Below are positions 54,115-63,899 of a DNA stretch of 64,000 bases, one piece after another (the first letter of the stretch is position 1; each line of letters begins with the position of its first letter). The stretch lies in contig OY829539.1 of NCBI GenBank assembly GCA_963691705.1, forward strand, positions 37,705,656-37,769,655. The letters are read 5' to 3'. Source of the stretch: Viola odorata. Its lineage: Eukaryota > Streptophyta > Magnoliopsida > Malpighiales > Violaceae. The notes below the pieces were generated by a model. The model searched no databases. It worked only from the letters and a program-made list of their open reading frames with translations, and was not told where the DNA came from. A program made the translations under genes and the position numbers.

Positions 54115-55857
54115 GGGGTATTAGTATAAAAACCCCTGAACTATACGCGAAAATCAGAAACCTCCACTAGACTAAAAAAATTCAAATCGGGGTCCCTATA
54201 CTATCAGTCAACGTGGTCCAAGTTCAATCTATTAGTCAAACTAACAGACAGTTAGTTTGACCTATTGTTGCCGGTTGCTGCAACCTACAACCATGAAAAT
54301 TAAAAAATTAATTATATAATTAACAAATTCCCTATTGTTCCAAAAAAATGTAGAAAATTAAAAATTAAAATTCAGAAAATAATGTTATTAATTTTAAAAA
54401 TCCAGAAAAATAATATAAATAATTTTAAAAATCCAGAAAAATAATGTTATTAATTTAAAAAAATTTAAATAAATAATATAATTAATTTAAAAAATCAAGA
54501 AAAATAATATAATTAATTTAAAAAATTCAGTAAAATAATGTAATAAATTTTAGAAATCCAGAAAAATAATGTTATTAATTGAAAAAATTTAAATAAATAA
54601 TATAATTAATAAAAAAATCCAAAAAAATACTGTAATTAATTTTAAAAATTTTAAAAATAATTTAATTAATTTAAAATTCTAAAATGCATCTCATCCTCAC
54701 CCTTATTTTCCCGATTCATTCATTTTGGAGAAACAATTAACATCAACCATGGCAAAAAAAATATTGTTGGTAAATTCAGTTCTTTTGTTTAATTTGCTAT
54801 CTCTATCTCCCAACTAATCCACCTTAACCTCCATATAATCTAACCATCCATGTTTAATTTGCTATCTTTAATTTATTTAATTTAAATCATTTGTACAAAT
54901 TAAGGACCCTAGAGTTAAAAACGTTTTTTTTTTTTTTCCTTTCTCCCTTCCCTTCATCATCTCTCTTCTTTTCTGCAAAACCTGGACAATCGTCGCCTCC
55001 TCCTCCACCGCGGCTGCACCTAGATTTGGACCATATTACCCAGATTTGGGCAACCACCAAGGCTGACTGTCAACAAATCTGCATTTCCCTCCATCTCACC
55101 GCCACTTGCTCAACAACCAAACAAGGAAAGAATTCAACCAACAACAATGAAATATTAAAATTTGGGCAATTATAGATCTTCAATCTGAACAAGCTAACAA
55201 CAGATATTCTTCCCACTTTGCAGCATCAAACTTCACCAGAAAATGAAATTGCCTGCCCCTAATTAACACTAAGCTCCCCTCAAAGCAACAAGAACCCAAA
55301 AAAATTGACATCGAAAGCATCCTCAAATTAGTGTATAACTTGTACTAGTAGTAGGCCTCAAAGGCTGACTGCCAACAACAGAAAGCAGCCCACTTTCTGC
55401 AGCATCATCCTCATCATGAAATAAACCCTCACTTCCATTTTTAAATAAAACTAGGAAAATATTTTTGATTCAAGATGAAAGACAAAATATCACCAAACTG
55501 CAGCAAAGTGGAGAAGGAAAAAAAAAAGAAAAAAAGAAAGAAAGGAAGAAAAGAAAGAAAAGAAAAAAAGAGAGAGGAGAAGTGCAGTGGTGGTGATGGG
55601 AGAAGAAGGAGGACGAGAGGTTTCTGGTGTTGGAAAAAAAGAAAGAAAAGAAAGGAAAAAAAGAAAGAAAAGGTAACTGGGTGTCCAAGGTGTAACCGGT
55701 TATAATAAGTCATCATTAACAGACCGTTTGGTTGACTAACGGAAAAGGCCTGGACTTCGTTGACTTTAAGTTCAAGGGAGGCAGAATAAAACTTTTACAG
55801 TCCAGGTGAGGTTTCTGTTTTACGCGAAAGTACATGGGGTCTCAATGCTATTACCCC
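54115..55857. mobile_element. Non-autonomous Mutator-like element (MULE)
   Basis: 1,743 bp with long imperfect terminal inverted repeats (about 130-150 bp). The left begins GGGGTATTAG and contains CGCGAAAATCAGAAACCTCC; the right, inverted, begins GGGGTAATAG and contains CGCGTAAAACAGAAACCTCA. The 9-bp TSD is diagnostic of Mutator-like elements. There is no transposase. The interior has an AT-rich repeat block (54300-54680), a pyrimidine tract (54920-54975) and a purine-rich tract (55500-55680). Confidence 0.88.
54300..54680. repeat. AT-rich degenerate repeats inside the MULE
   Basis: Recurring AATCCAGAAAAATAATGTTA and TTTAAATAAATAATATAATT modules at irregular ~50-65-bp spacing. Confidence 0.6.
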
Positions 55858-55866
55858 AGAATAAAA
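55858..55866. repeat. TSD of MULE, right copy (AGAATAAAA)
   Basis: Matches 54106-54114. Confidence 0.9.
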
Positions 55867-56331
55867 TGAAACAAAATAAATAATAAACAGTAAGCAATGA
55901 AAAGTTCGATCTATAGTCCAATAAGACCGAGTCCATTCGATTTCTAAAAAGGATTACTAATCCTTAACTTTTCGAGGAATCCTTCATCGGTGGTTATGAA
56001 TGACCGATTTTTCTCAATCTTTTCGACCTCTTGGTCCGTAGGAGCAAGTCAGAAAGATTGAGAAATAGAACTATCTGATTTGATTCATTCTCCATAGCCA
56101 TGAGATGATCATCTTAGGGTGATATTTTTGTTCGGAATCGATAGAAGTTTGACGGTAAAAATGCAAAAATACGAACAAAAATGAAAGTGACACGAAATAA
56201 AACGATAAATAGTAAATAAATGACAATAATGAATAAAAAACATGATTGATATTAAAAGGGTTAGTAATAGGACAAAAAATTAAAAAAATGCGGATATCCT
56301 ATGACGAAATGTCAAAAATCGGGTAGCAACA

Positions 56332-58221
56332 GTACCAAGTATTCATTATGTCCGACAAAAGTGTCGTGGGAAACCATGACATCAAATCCAATGAGGCCAA
56401 TCCTTCTTGGTCGGCTAGGCTTGAAGCTATGGAGCGGGGGCAAGATGAGTTGAGGGAGATGTTCAAATCTTTCATGTTGACACAAGGGAAACCCATCGAA
56501 CTTCCTAGAACCGTGCAAGTTACGTCACGGGGGGAACTAAACAAGGAGAATGTCACATGTGAAACGGAGCTGGAGGGACATGAGAGTGATGATGAGTATA
56601 GGGGGAGCATGGGGGAGGCCAATAGAGGCTTTCCACACACACTTACTATGGGTCCCCAGGGAAGAGGCCTTGTCAATATCGAGGCACATGCCTTTGTGCT
56701 TAAGGATCTCCAAGCTCAAAGCCATAGAGCTCAACACAGCCACAATGTCCCACACTTCTACCATCCGAACACAAGTGGCAAGCCTTCAACAATGCCTAGT
56801 ATGCCACATTCGATGGGTCAACGAATACCTCATCAAGGCCTAGGTGCCTTCGCCGCCAATGATTGAGCCGTGGTTGCTCACCTACAAGGTCGTACTACTC
56901 CTCATCATGATAGGTAATTTTATGAGGAATTCCATGAAGAAGGAAATGATTATGTTGATGATTATGAGGAGAGAGCGCGGATGAATAGAGTGAGGAGAGG
57001 TAACTTTCAAGAACCCCGAGTTGATGACAACTTGAATAGCATCAAGGTTCAAATCCCAACATTTGAGGGTACCACGGATCCTTTGGAGTATATCAAGTGG
57101 GAGGGTAAGATTCAACGCATCTTTAATTGCTACCAATATTCGAAAAGTAAAAAGGTGAGACTTACCGCAATGGAATTTGATGGGTACGCGGTGAGTTGGT
57201 GGGAGAAGGTTTGTAGAGAGAGACATGGGGCAATGGCCATCCGAACAAGGGAGGAGATGAAAGAAGTCATTAGGGAGAGTTTTGTGCCATCCTTCTACAA
57301 CAGGAACTTGCAAAACCGGTTGCAAGGACTCAAGCAAGGAACCAAGTCCGTAGGCAACTACTACAACGAGATTGAGGCTCTCCTCACCGAAACCAACACC
57401 CATGAAGAGAAAGAGGTAACCATGGCCCACTTTTTGAATGGTGTGCATGAGAAAATTAGATATAAATTTGCAACGTATGTTACACTATGCACTTAAGGTA
57501 GAAGCACATGAGCCACCAAAAGGAAGAATTCCCCTAACTGAAACACCAACACTACCAACACCTACTCAAATCCTTCCAAGATACCATGGAAGCCATACTA
57601 AAAAGACCAACCTAAAAACCCACCATATACCAAGCCAAATTCCCCAACACCAAAGCCTTACACACCTTACACCAAACCGCCACCTGCTACAACACCAAAC
57701 AACCTAAACACTTCCAATGCACCACCTAGAAAATACTCTTCCAATATTGAATATTTCAAGTGCCGCGAGAGAGGGCATATCTCTTCCGAATGCCCAAACC
57801 GGAGAGTGATTGTCATTAGAGAGGGAGTGTATGAAACGGATAGTGAAGGACATGAGGTCCTTAATAAGAAGGTTTGTAGGGAAGAGGACGAGGCAATGAG
57901 TAATGAAGGGGAGGAGATTAATCCGGCTTCGGCCATGACCTTGGTTGTGAGGACAAGTTTGAGTGCACATATACCAAGTTGGAGGATGGAGGATGCATAT
58001 GTTGAGCAAAGGGAGAACCTCTTCCATTCTAGATATGAGGTACATGGAAAGATTGTCTCCATGATTGTGGATAATGGTAGCGTTGTTGATGCCGCGAGTC
58101 ATATTTTGGTGAGCAAGTTGGGATTGCCGACTACACCCCATCCCAAGCCTTATTCGCTCCATTAGTTTAATGATGATGGAGAGGTTAAAGTTAAGGAACA
58201 AGTACTTATGACATTTAAGAT
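56332..58221 (+). mobile_element. CRM-2: chromovirus fragment (gag to protease)
   Basis: Plus-strand fragment similar to CRM-1 but diverged. Its leader start GTACCAAGTATTCATTATG is comparable with the CRM-1 start context. No LTR or PBS is present; Ogre-2 abuts on the left and Tat LTR material on the right. RT and later domains are missing from the window. Confidence 0.7.
56348..58221 (+). pseudogene. gag: CRM-2 gag and protease start
   Basis: From ATG 56348: an N-terminal segment with SWSARLEAMERGQDELREMF, then after stops at 56864 and about 56912 the capsid domain (LNSIKVQIPTFEGTTDPLEY, VSWWEKVCRERHG, FVPSFYNRNLQNRLQGLKQG). A frameshift near 57470 follows. The knuckle reads EYFKCRERGHISSECP, so its first Cys is Tyr. 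Protease-like motif VSMIVDNGSVVDAASHI (about 58050-58110), then a stop at 58163. Coding similarity ends at EQVLMTFKMG (58222). Confidence 0.78.
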
Positions 58222-58325
58222 GGGTGGGTCTCACACGTTATTTAGCCACACTAACGACGTTATCCCATCCCAAGTAGGACATGACGTCACTTGAGGAACT
58301 TGGGAGTTCATCTTCCCTAGATAAC
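58222..58325 (+). repeat. Fragment of a Tat-type LTR (U3)
   Basis: 104 bp with GGGTCTCACACG, GACGTTATCCCATCCCAAG and GACGTCAC...CCTAGATAAC, in the order seen inside the U3 of Tat LTRs. It lies between CRM-2 and the Tat-3 LTR start, so Tat-3 sits next to or in an older, truncated LTR. Confidence 0.55.
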
Positions 58326-58861
58326 TCATAACAATTGGAATGCTCCTGACGGCAATATTGTAGCCACGGCATCTATCCTTGACGAGTTTCTATACGCTTC
58401 CCTGAAAAGCCAACCTATCGCCCGGGCCGGCGGAAGTTTCCTAGGATGGTCGACTTCAGCGGGGGGGGATCTCATGCATCTTTACGCGCACGGCGTCATC
58501 CCATCCTAGAGGAACTAAGAGGATGTCGCTCCTGATAGGCCTTATGTGATTATCGCCCGCGATGGCTCACCCATTATCGCTGGAGGCGATATCTTCGGAC
58601 GATGCTTATCGCTGCACCCTTATCGCTGTCAGGTATCGCCAACTTCGGCCTATAAATACCCCCATCTTTCCAAACAGAAGGTAAGATCGAGATCATCTTG
58701 GAGAACCTCTACCATTCTAAAAACTCGAACTAACTTAAGCATCGGAGTGTCTACGCCGGAGTCCCCCTCCGGCGCTTTGCAGGTATCTCCGACGCCGATC
58801 GCTTCCCCTCCGACTAGCTGCAGCAGCCGTTTCCGACCAGAAGAGATCTCGGATCTTATCA
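58326..58861 (+). repeat. Tat-3 5' LTR
   Basis: 536 bp. The 5' end reads TCATAACAATTGG against TGATAACAATTGG in Tat-2, one change in the terminal dinucleotide. The 3' end is CTTATCA. It contains GGATGGTCGACTTCAGCGGG. Confidence 0.8.
58651..58657 (+). promoter_or_regulatory. TATA box of Tat-3 LTR
   Basis: GGCCTATAAATACCCCC, conserved in all Tat-type LTRs of the window. Confidence 0.65.
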
Positions 58862-58882
58862 AATGGTGCTTTCATTGAGAGC
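58862..58882 (+). other. Tat-3 primer-binding site
   Basis: ATGGTGCTTTCATTGAGAGC directly after the LTR; same 18-mer as Tat-1 and Tat-2. Confidence 0.75.
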
Positions 58883-58946
58883 TTTGGTGTATTAAGTGAG
58901 TGTCCTTAATAGCCAAGCTCCGTTTAGTTGGGAGATCGGAACGGTT

Positions 58947-60746
58947 ATGACAGCCAGATCGGAGCAAGACCGGACTACATTTTCTAGTATTCCTTTTTCA
59001 ACTCGCAGGCGGTTATTTCCTTTTGCTACTGCTGACCTCTCTATGACGACGCAATCGACTATCTCGGGACCTCTGGACCTCTCGGTCGGGATCGCCGAAG
59101 GATCTATCTCCTCACAGACGGTCATTTCTTCATCACAGACGGTGGGATCTGATCTTTATACCCCTCTTTTGGAAGGATCTGTGCTTAACAATGAAAATCC
59201 TTTTGCTATGGAAATAGCGGCCCTTCGTTCCCGCCTAGAATATTTGACTGAAATGGCCACTAGAGTCACGCCCGGTGCTTCTGGATCTAGCGTTCCTCCT
59301 CGCGTCTTGTTCACATCATCTATTGTTGCTGATCGACCTCTGCCCCCGTTGTTTCCAGAGAACCCCCAAGTGCCTTTATCCGCAGGAAATCCCTCGGTTG
59401 GTCGCGTACAACTCACTCAAGGAGGAGTAGAGGCTTATGTACCGCAAATACCGCAAAGACTTCTTCTGCAGGAAGACAGGCAGCTTGAGGCGTTAAGGAA
59501 CCGTTGGGCCGGATGGAGGGAAGGAACAAACAGGAGTTTATCTCCCGTGTACAGTGAAAGATCTAGTAGCAGAAGAAATCGAAGTCGTTCTCCCAGGAGT
59601 CGCAGTCGGTCTCCCAGGCGACACCATATACCTGAACCAAGGGAAGGAGGGCGACAAGGAGACATATCTCCCCCACGTCATGCGCGTGAGATTCTTGATG
59701 ATACCTCAGGTCACCCTTTCAGTCGTCGTGTAAGACGTCACAGGGTCAGCAGGCGAGTGAAGCTTCCCGCTGATACTTATGATGGTACTAAAGATCCTAT
59801 TTCGCACATCAACAAAGTGAAGGATTTCGTCCAGTTTCAAACTCACAGTGATGCGGCTTTATGTCAGATATTTGTTATGACCTTATCGGGAGTTGCTCGT
59901 CTTTGGTTTGAAGGTCTTCCTGGCAGATCCATTAGTAATTTCGCACAGCTGGAATCCAAATTTCGGAGCAGATTTAGTACAGCAATTCCAATTCGGAAAT
60001 CTGCCGCAGCGTTATTTGACATACAGCGGAAGCCCCAAGAGACATTGAAAGAATTTCTTAGCCGATTCGATCTGGAAATGTCATTAACGCCGGGCGTTAC
60101 CGTTGATTTCGCCATAGAAGCTCTGAAAAGAAACTGCCATTATGGAAAACTGAAAGATGCATTGATGGTGGATCCTCCAATATCCTTGGACGCACTAAGA
60201 CTTAAAGCCCATAATTATGCGAAAATGGAAGAAGAAGAAAATAGAAATAGAACATTTGATATGCCGCCTGGGGCACCTCGCATCCCTGCCGCTCCCGCAA
60301 ATCCTCTGGTTGACGATCATTACACTGATGATTACGCTCGACGGAAAGATTACATCCCAAAGACCTACGATAAGCAAAAAGGAAATTCCTCGAAAGGAAG
60401 ACAAGGTAGTTCCCCTCGTCAGCGTCAAGGGAACGCTAACAAAAATCGGGCGTATGATCCGGATTTTCCCTCCTTGAATGTACCAAGAGCGGAGATATTG
60501 GCGATAGCGGAACAGCGAGATCTTCCTATCCGTTATCCGGCACCCATGAAACCTGGAGTGCTTTTAGGCAGGAGAGAAAACGCTTACTGTAAATTCTACA
60601 AAGCCAGAGGACATTCCACAGAGGCTTGCAGAGAATTAAGGTGGGCGATAGAACGCTTGGTGGAGGAAGGATATCTGGGAGAATTTGCGACTCAAGTAAG
60701 GGAAGATGCCCGAAACAATCCGATAAGAAGAGCGGCAGACGAATGA
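58947..60746 (+). CDS. gag: Tat-3 Gag
   Basis: Structural protein, 599 codons. The ATG at 58947 (MTARSEQDRTTFSSIPFSTR) aligns with the Tat-2 start; the frame is open back to 58896 but that ATG lacks a counterpart. Order: Ser/Thr-rich N terminus; an RS region (about 59560-59620) with SRSPRSRSRSPRRHH; the Gag core with DFVQFQTHSDAALCQIF, MTLSGVARLWFEGLPG and YGKLKDALMVDPP; and a Cys/His knuckle AYCKFYKARGHSTEACREL in which the usual second ligand His is Tyr. It ends at TGA 60744; the same frame continues into protease, so the TGA is probably a lesion in a former gag-pol fusion. Confidence 0.88.
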   Translation: MTARSEQDRTTFSSIPFSTRRRLFPFATADLSMTTQSTISGPLDLSVGIAEGSISSQTVISSSQTVGSDLYTPLLEGSVLNNENPFAMEIAALRSRLEYLTEMATRVTPGASGSSVPPRVLFTSSIVADRPLPPLFPENPQVPLSAGNPSVGRVQLTQGGVEAYVPQIPQRLLLQEDRQLEALRNRWAGWREGTNRSLSPVYSERSSSRRNRSRSPRSRSRSPRRHHIPEPREGGRQGDISPPRHAREILDDTSGHPFSRRVRRHRVSRRVKLPADTYDGTKDPISHINKVKDFVQFQTHSDAALCQIFVMTLSGVARLWFEGLPGRSISNFAQLESKFRSRFSTAIPIRKSAAALFDIQRKPQETLKEFLSRFDLEMSLTPGVTVDFAIEALKRNCHYGKLKDALMVDPPISLDALRLKAHNYAKMEEEENRNRTFDMPPGAPRIPAAPANPLVDDHYTDDYARRKDYIPKTYDKQKGNSSKGRQGSSPRQRQGNANKNRAYDPDFPSLNVPRAEILAIAEQRDLPIRYPAPMKPGVLLGRRENAYCKFYKARGHSTEACRELRWAIERLVEEGYLGEFATQVREDARNNPIRRAADE

Positions 60747-60797
60747 CCAAGGCCCCCTCCAGTCCCACAGCCGGATAACGCTCCCAAAGGAAAGGGT

Positions 60798-63700
60798 GTG
60801 GAAACCTTCGCGATAGATGGCGACGACATCCCCATAATCAATATCATAGCAGGAGGGATCCCCTACACAGATGAATCAGAACAGTCGATGGTGGCGAAAG
60901 GGGAAAAGCGTACGCGAGACGGCGTGACAAAGAAAGGTGGAGCAATAGACATACTTGATCGCATGATCTTATCCTTTTCAGAAGAGGATGAGAAAGGCGT
61001 TATCTATCCCCATAATGACGCCTTGGTAGTCACACCTGTCATCGCCAGTCATGGTATAAGAAGGACTCTTGTGGACAATGGGAGTGCCGTGAACCTTTTT
61101 TCGCTGGAAGCTTACAACCTCATGAAACGCCCCCACGATGAGTTAACGCCTAGTAAGAGACCCATAGTCGGAGTGGATGGGACCCCTATCCCTGTTACGG
61201 GAGTAATCACCCTACCCGTATACTTCCGAGAAGACACTTACAAACGGTCAGAGAATTTGTTGTTCCTTGTTGTGGATCTGAATCTGCCCTATAACGTCAT
61301 ACTCGGACGGCCTTTCCTCAATCGCTTTGGAGCGGCGATATCACAAAAACATCTAAAGATGAAATACCCCTCCTGGGACGGGGTGGTATCGATAAAAGGT
61401 GATCAGAAACTGGCGGCAGAATGCTATTCGCTCATGACTCGGACGAGTTGCGATAGATACGTGTGTATAGCTGTAGACCCCTACGAGCAGGGTGATGAAA
61501 AACGCGCTCAACCCCTTGACAAGATGGTGCCCGTATCAGTGATAGGCAAAGAGGGAGCCAGCTTCCTGGTCAGCGATAAGCTCAGCCCAGCGGAAAATCT
61601 TCAACTGGCACGGCTGCTGAACAAATGCCAAGGAAATTTCGCATGGGAACCCGCCGATATGCCAGGTATATCCCGAGAAATAGCCAAGCACAGGCTTAAC
61701 GTTGACCCTAACGCCAAGTCAGTTCAGCAAAAACGACGGGCGTTCTCCACCGAAAAAGCGTCGGCTGTGGAAAAGGAGGTTGTGAAGCTCCTTGACGCGG
61801 GTTTCATTCGCGAAGTACAATATCCCACTTGGTTAGCCAACCCGGTTCTTGTTCCTAAACCAAATGGAGACTGGCGTATGTGCATTGACTTCACTGATTT
61901 GAACGATGCTTGTCCTAAGGATTGCTACCCGCTTCCTCGCATAGATCAGTTGGTTGATCAAACTGCTGGGTACGCATATCTAAGCTCATTGGACGCCAAT
62001 TCCGGATATCATCAAATCCCTATGGCCCTAGAGGATGAGGAGAAGACCGCCTTCCTTACTCCTAAAGCCACGTATTGCTACACAGCGATGCCATTTGGAC
62101 TAAAGAACGCGGGGGCCACGTTTCAGCGAATGGCAAATAAGATTTTTGAGGAACAGATAGGGAGAAATGTGGAAGCATATGTTGACGACATACTGGTAAA
62201 GAGTGCGAATTTTCATGATCACCTGCAGGATCTAAAGGAAGTTTTTGATGTGATGACAAGGTATCGCATGAAGCTAAACCCCCGGAAGTGCATGTTTGCA
62301 TTCCAGACGGGTAAGTTCTTGGGCTACGTAGTTAGCCAGAAAGGTATCCAGCCTAATCCATCCAAGGTTAAAGCTATACATGATATGATATCGCCAAGAA
62401 CCGTTAAGGAAGTGCAAAGGCTAACAGGGCGCGTTATCGCTCTGGGACGATTCGTCTCCAAGCAAGGAGAAAAGTGTCTCCCCTTTTTCAAAGTCATACG
62501 ACGGAAAGCCACGTTCGGGTGGACCCCAGAATGTGAGCAAGCATTTGTGGACTTAAAGGACTATTTTTCATCTGATTTGTTATTGACAAGGCCCGAGTCC
62601 GGCGATACTCTGTACTTGTACTTGGGCGCGGCGGACGAAGTGGTCAGCGCCGTCCTTGTTCGTGACGATAACCGCACTCATCGCCCAGTTTACTTCGTGA
62701 GTCATGTCTTAAAGGATGCGGAACGGCGATATGCTCGTATTGAGAAAATAGCGTTCGCCCTTATACAAGCCGCCCGCAAGATGGACCGATACTTCCAGTC
62801 TTATCCTATCGTTGTACTTACAGACCAACCCTTGAAGAGGATATTTCGAAAGCCAGAATCTTCAGGAAGAATGCTGATCTGGGCCCTAGAACTCGAACAA
62901 TATGGTTTGAGATACCAGTCCCGGCCATCCGTAAAGGCTCAGGTCCTTGCTGATTTTATAGCAGAGTGTACTTTCACAAAGGACCCTTTGAGTGGTGTAC
63001 CGGAAGTGGAATGGAACGATATGGATCTCCCGTTCCCAGAAACTTATACAGATCTTTGGATCATTCATGTGGACGGAGCCAAAAACCAAGAACTGGCGGG
63101 GGTTGGAGTCTTCATAAACGGGCCGCACGATATGCATATACGGTATGCTATTCGAATCTTGCATCCTTTGTCCAATAACGCAGCCGAATATGAGGCGTTG
63201 CTAGCTGGACTCAGAATAGGAAGAGAGTTTTCTTCTAAGGGAAGGCGCGATACCGGCCAAACAGGAGATCTGCGTCTAAAAATTTATGGAGACTCCAAAC
63301 TGATAATTGACCAGGTCTCAGGACACTCTCAGGCTCGAGAACCTATTATGGTGCAATACCTCTCTAAGGTAACGCGAGAACTAGTGGAAATAAAGAAAGA
63401 GGGCATGCAAGTCAGCTTCGAGCACGTCCCCCGAGAGGAAAATGCTGAAGCCGATTACCTTGCCAAGCTGGCCGCGAATCCTGAAGCATCTATACCTAAA
63501 GATGTGTATTATCGTGAGCTAGCGGTGCCGTCCTTCATGGAGGAACAAGCCTCTTTGTGTGTGAATGAGCTCGAGAATGATTGGCGGATTCCGGTAATAA
63601 AATACCTGATGCACGAAGAGCTGCCCGACGGTAACGCTGAAAAAATGAAAGTGCTAAGACAGGCTGCTCGTTGCACATACTATAACGGGGATCTAATTCG

Positions 63701-63899
63701 AAGATGTTTTTCTCACCCCGGCGCCAAATGTATAACCGAACAAGAGGGCCTTCACACCTTACGCGAAATCCATGAAGGGATATGCGGAATGCATGCGTCA
63801 GGCGGCACCTTGGCGGCACAAGTTTTCAGATCAGGATTCTACTGGCCCACTATACGAAGGGATTGCCACGATTATGTACAAGCTTGCCCCAAATGTTAG
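60798..63899 (+). CDS. pol: Tat-3 Pol: protease, RT, RNase H, archaeal-type RNase H, integrase start
   Basis: 1,033 codons. Protease with TLVDNGSAVNLFSLEAYN and NVILGRPFLNRFGA (residues ~95-180). RT with PTWLANPVLVPKPNGDWRMC, DANSGYHQIPMA, MPFGLKNAGATFQRM and catalytic AYVDDILVKS (~350-500). RNase H of Ty3 type (~610-700). The second, archaeal-type RNase H of the Tat clade (~750-880) has IHVDGAKNQELAGVGVF, NNAAEYEALLAG and YGDSKLIIDQ. The integrase zinc finger with HEGICGMHASGGTLAA ends at CPKC; TAG at 63897 follows. Beyond it the frame reads EFAKIPRRPATEIS to the window edge. Active-site residues seen are intact. The first ATG after the gag stop is used as start; in life it was probably translated as a fusion. 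Confidence 0.9.
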   Translation: METFAIDGDDIPIINIIAGGIPYTDESEQSMVAKGEKRTRDGVTKKGGAIDILDRMILSFSEEDEKGVIYPHNDALVVTPVIASHGIRRTLVDNGSAVNLFSLEAYNLMKRPHDELTPSKRPIVGVDGTPIPVTGVITLPVYFREDTYKRSENLLFLVVDLNLPYNVILGRPFLNRFGAAISQKHLKMKYPSWDGVVSIKGDQKLAAECYSLMTRTSCDRYVCIAVDPYEQGDEKRAQPLDKMVPVSVIGKEGASFLVSDKLSPAENLQLARLLNKCQGNFAWEPADMPGISREIAKHRLNVDPNAKSVQQKRRAFSTEKASAVEKEVVKLLDAGFIREVQYPTWLANPVLVPKPNGDWRMCIDFTDLNDACPKDCYPLPRIDQLVDQTAGYAYLSSLDANSGYHQIPMALEDEEKTAFLTPKATYCYTAMPFGLKNAGATFQRMANKIFEEQIGRNVEAYVDDILVKSANFHDHLQDLKEVFDVMTRYRMKLNPRKCMFAFQTGKFLGYVVSQKGIQPNPSKVKAIHDMISPRTVKEVQRLTGRVIALGRFVSKQGEKCLPFFKVIRRKATFGWTPECEQAFVDLKDYFSSDLLLTRPESGDTLYLYLGAADEVVSAVLVRDDNRTHRPVYFVSHVLKDAERRYARIEKIAFALIQAARKMDRYFQSYPIVVLTDQPLKRIFRKPESSGRMLIWALELEQYGLRYQSRPSVKAQVLADFIAECTFTKDPLSGVPEVEWNDMDLPFPETYTDLWIIHVDGAKNQELAGVGVFINGPHDMHIRYAIRILHPLSNNAAEYEALLAGLRIGREFSSKGRRDTGQTGDLRLKIYGDSKLIIDQVSGHSQAREPIMVQYLSKVTRELVEIKKEGMQVSFEHVPREENAEADYLAKLAANPEASIPKDVYYRELAVPSFMEEQASLCVNELENDWRIPVIKYLMHEELPDGNAEKMKVLRQAARCTYYNGDLIRRCFSHPGAKCITEQEGLHTLREIHEGICGMHASGGTLAAQVFRSGFYWPTIRRDCHDYVQACPKC

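Larger units (their letters stand above)
52499..56331 (-). repeat. Ogre-2 5' LTR, containing a MULE
   Basis: The LTR end at 52499 is set by the PBS. The first ~230 bp match the Ogre-1 LTR end (GGTTCCCTAA and GGGTGC...CACCTTCCCGAGTCC blocks). The other end is proposed at 56331 because minus-strand TGTTGCTACCC begins there and chromovirus leader sequence starts just beyond. Without the MULE the LTR is about 2.08 kb. No genes lie in 52499-54105 or 55867-56331. Confidence 0.5.

Noticed and set aside
55475..55705. Lys/Glu-rich open frame in a purine tract
   Set aside because: Pure low-complexity A/G sequence inside the MULE; no domain, and both strands are open only because of composition.
56882..57448. 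188-codon minus-strand frame
   Set aside because: Shadow of CRM-2 gag on the plus strand, whose capsid motifs are clear.
60798..63899. Several 60-95-codon minus-strand frames inside Tat-3 pol
   Set aside because: Shadows of the intact plus-strand Pol frame, with no motif of their own.
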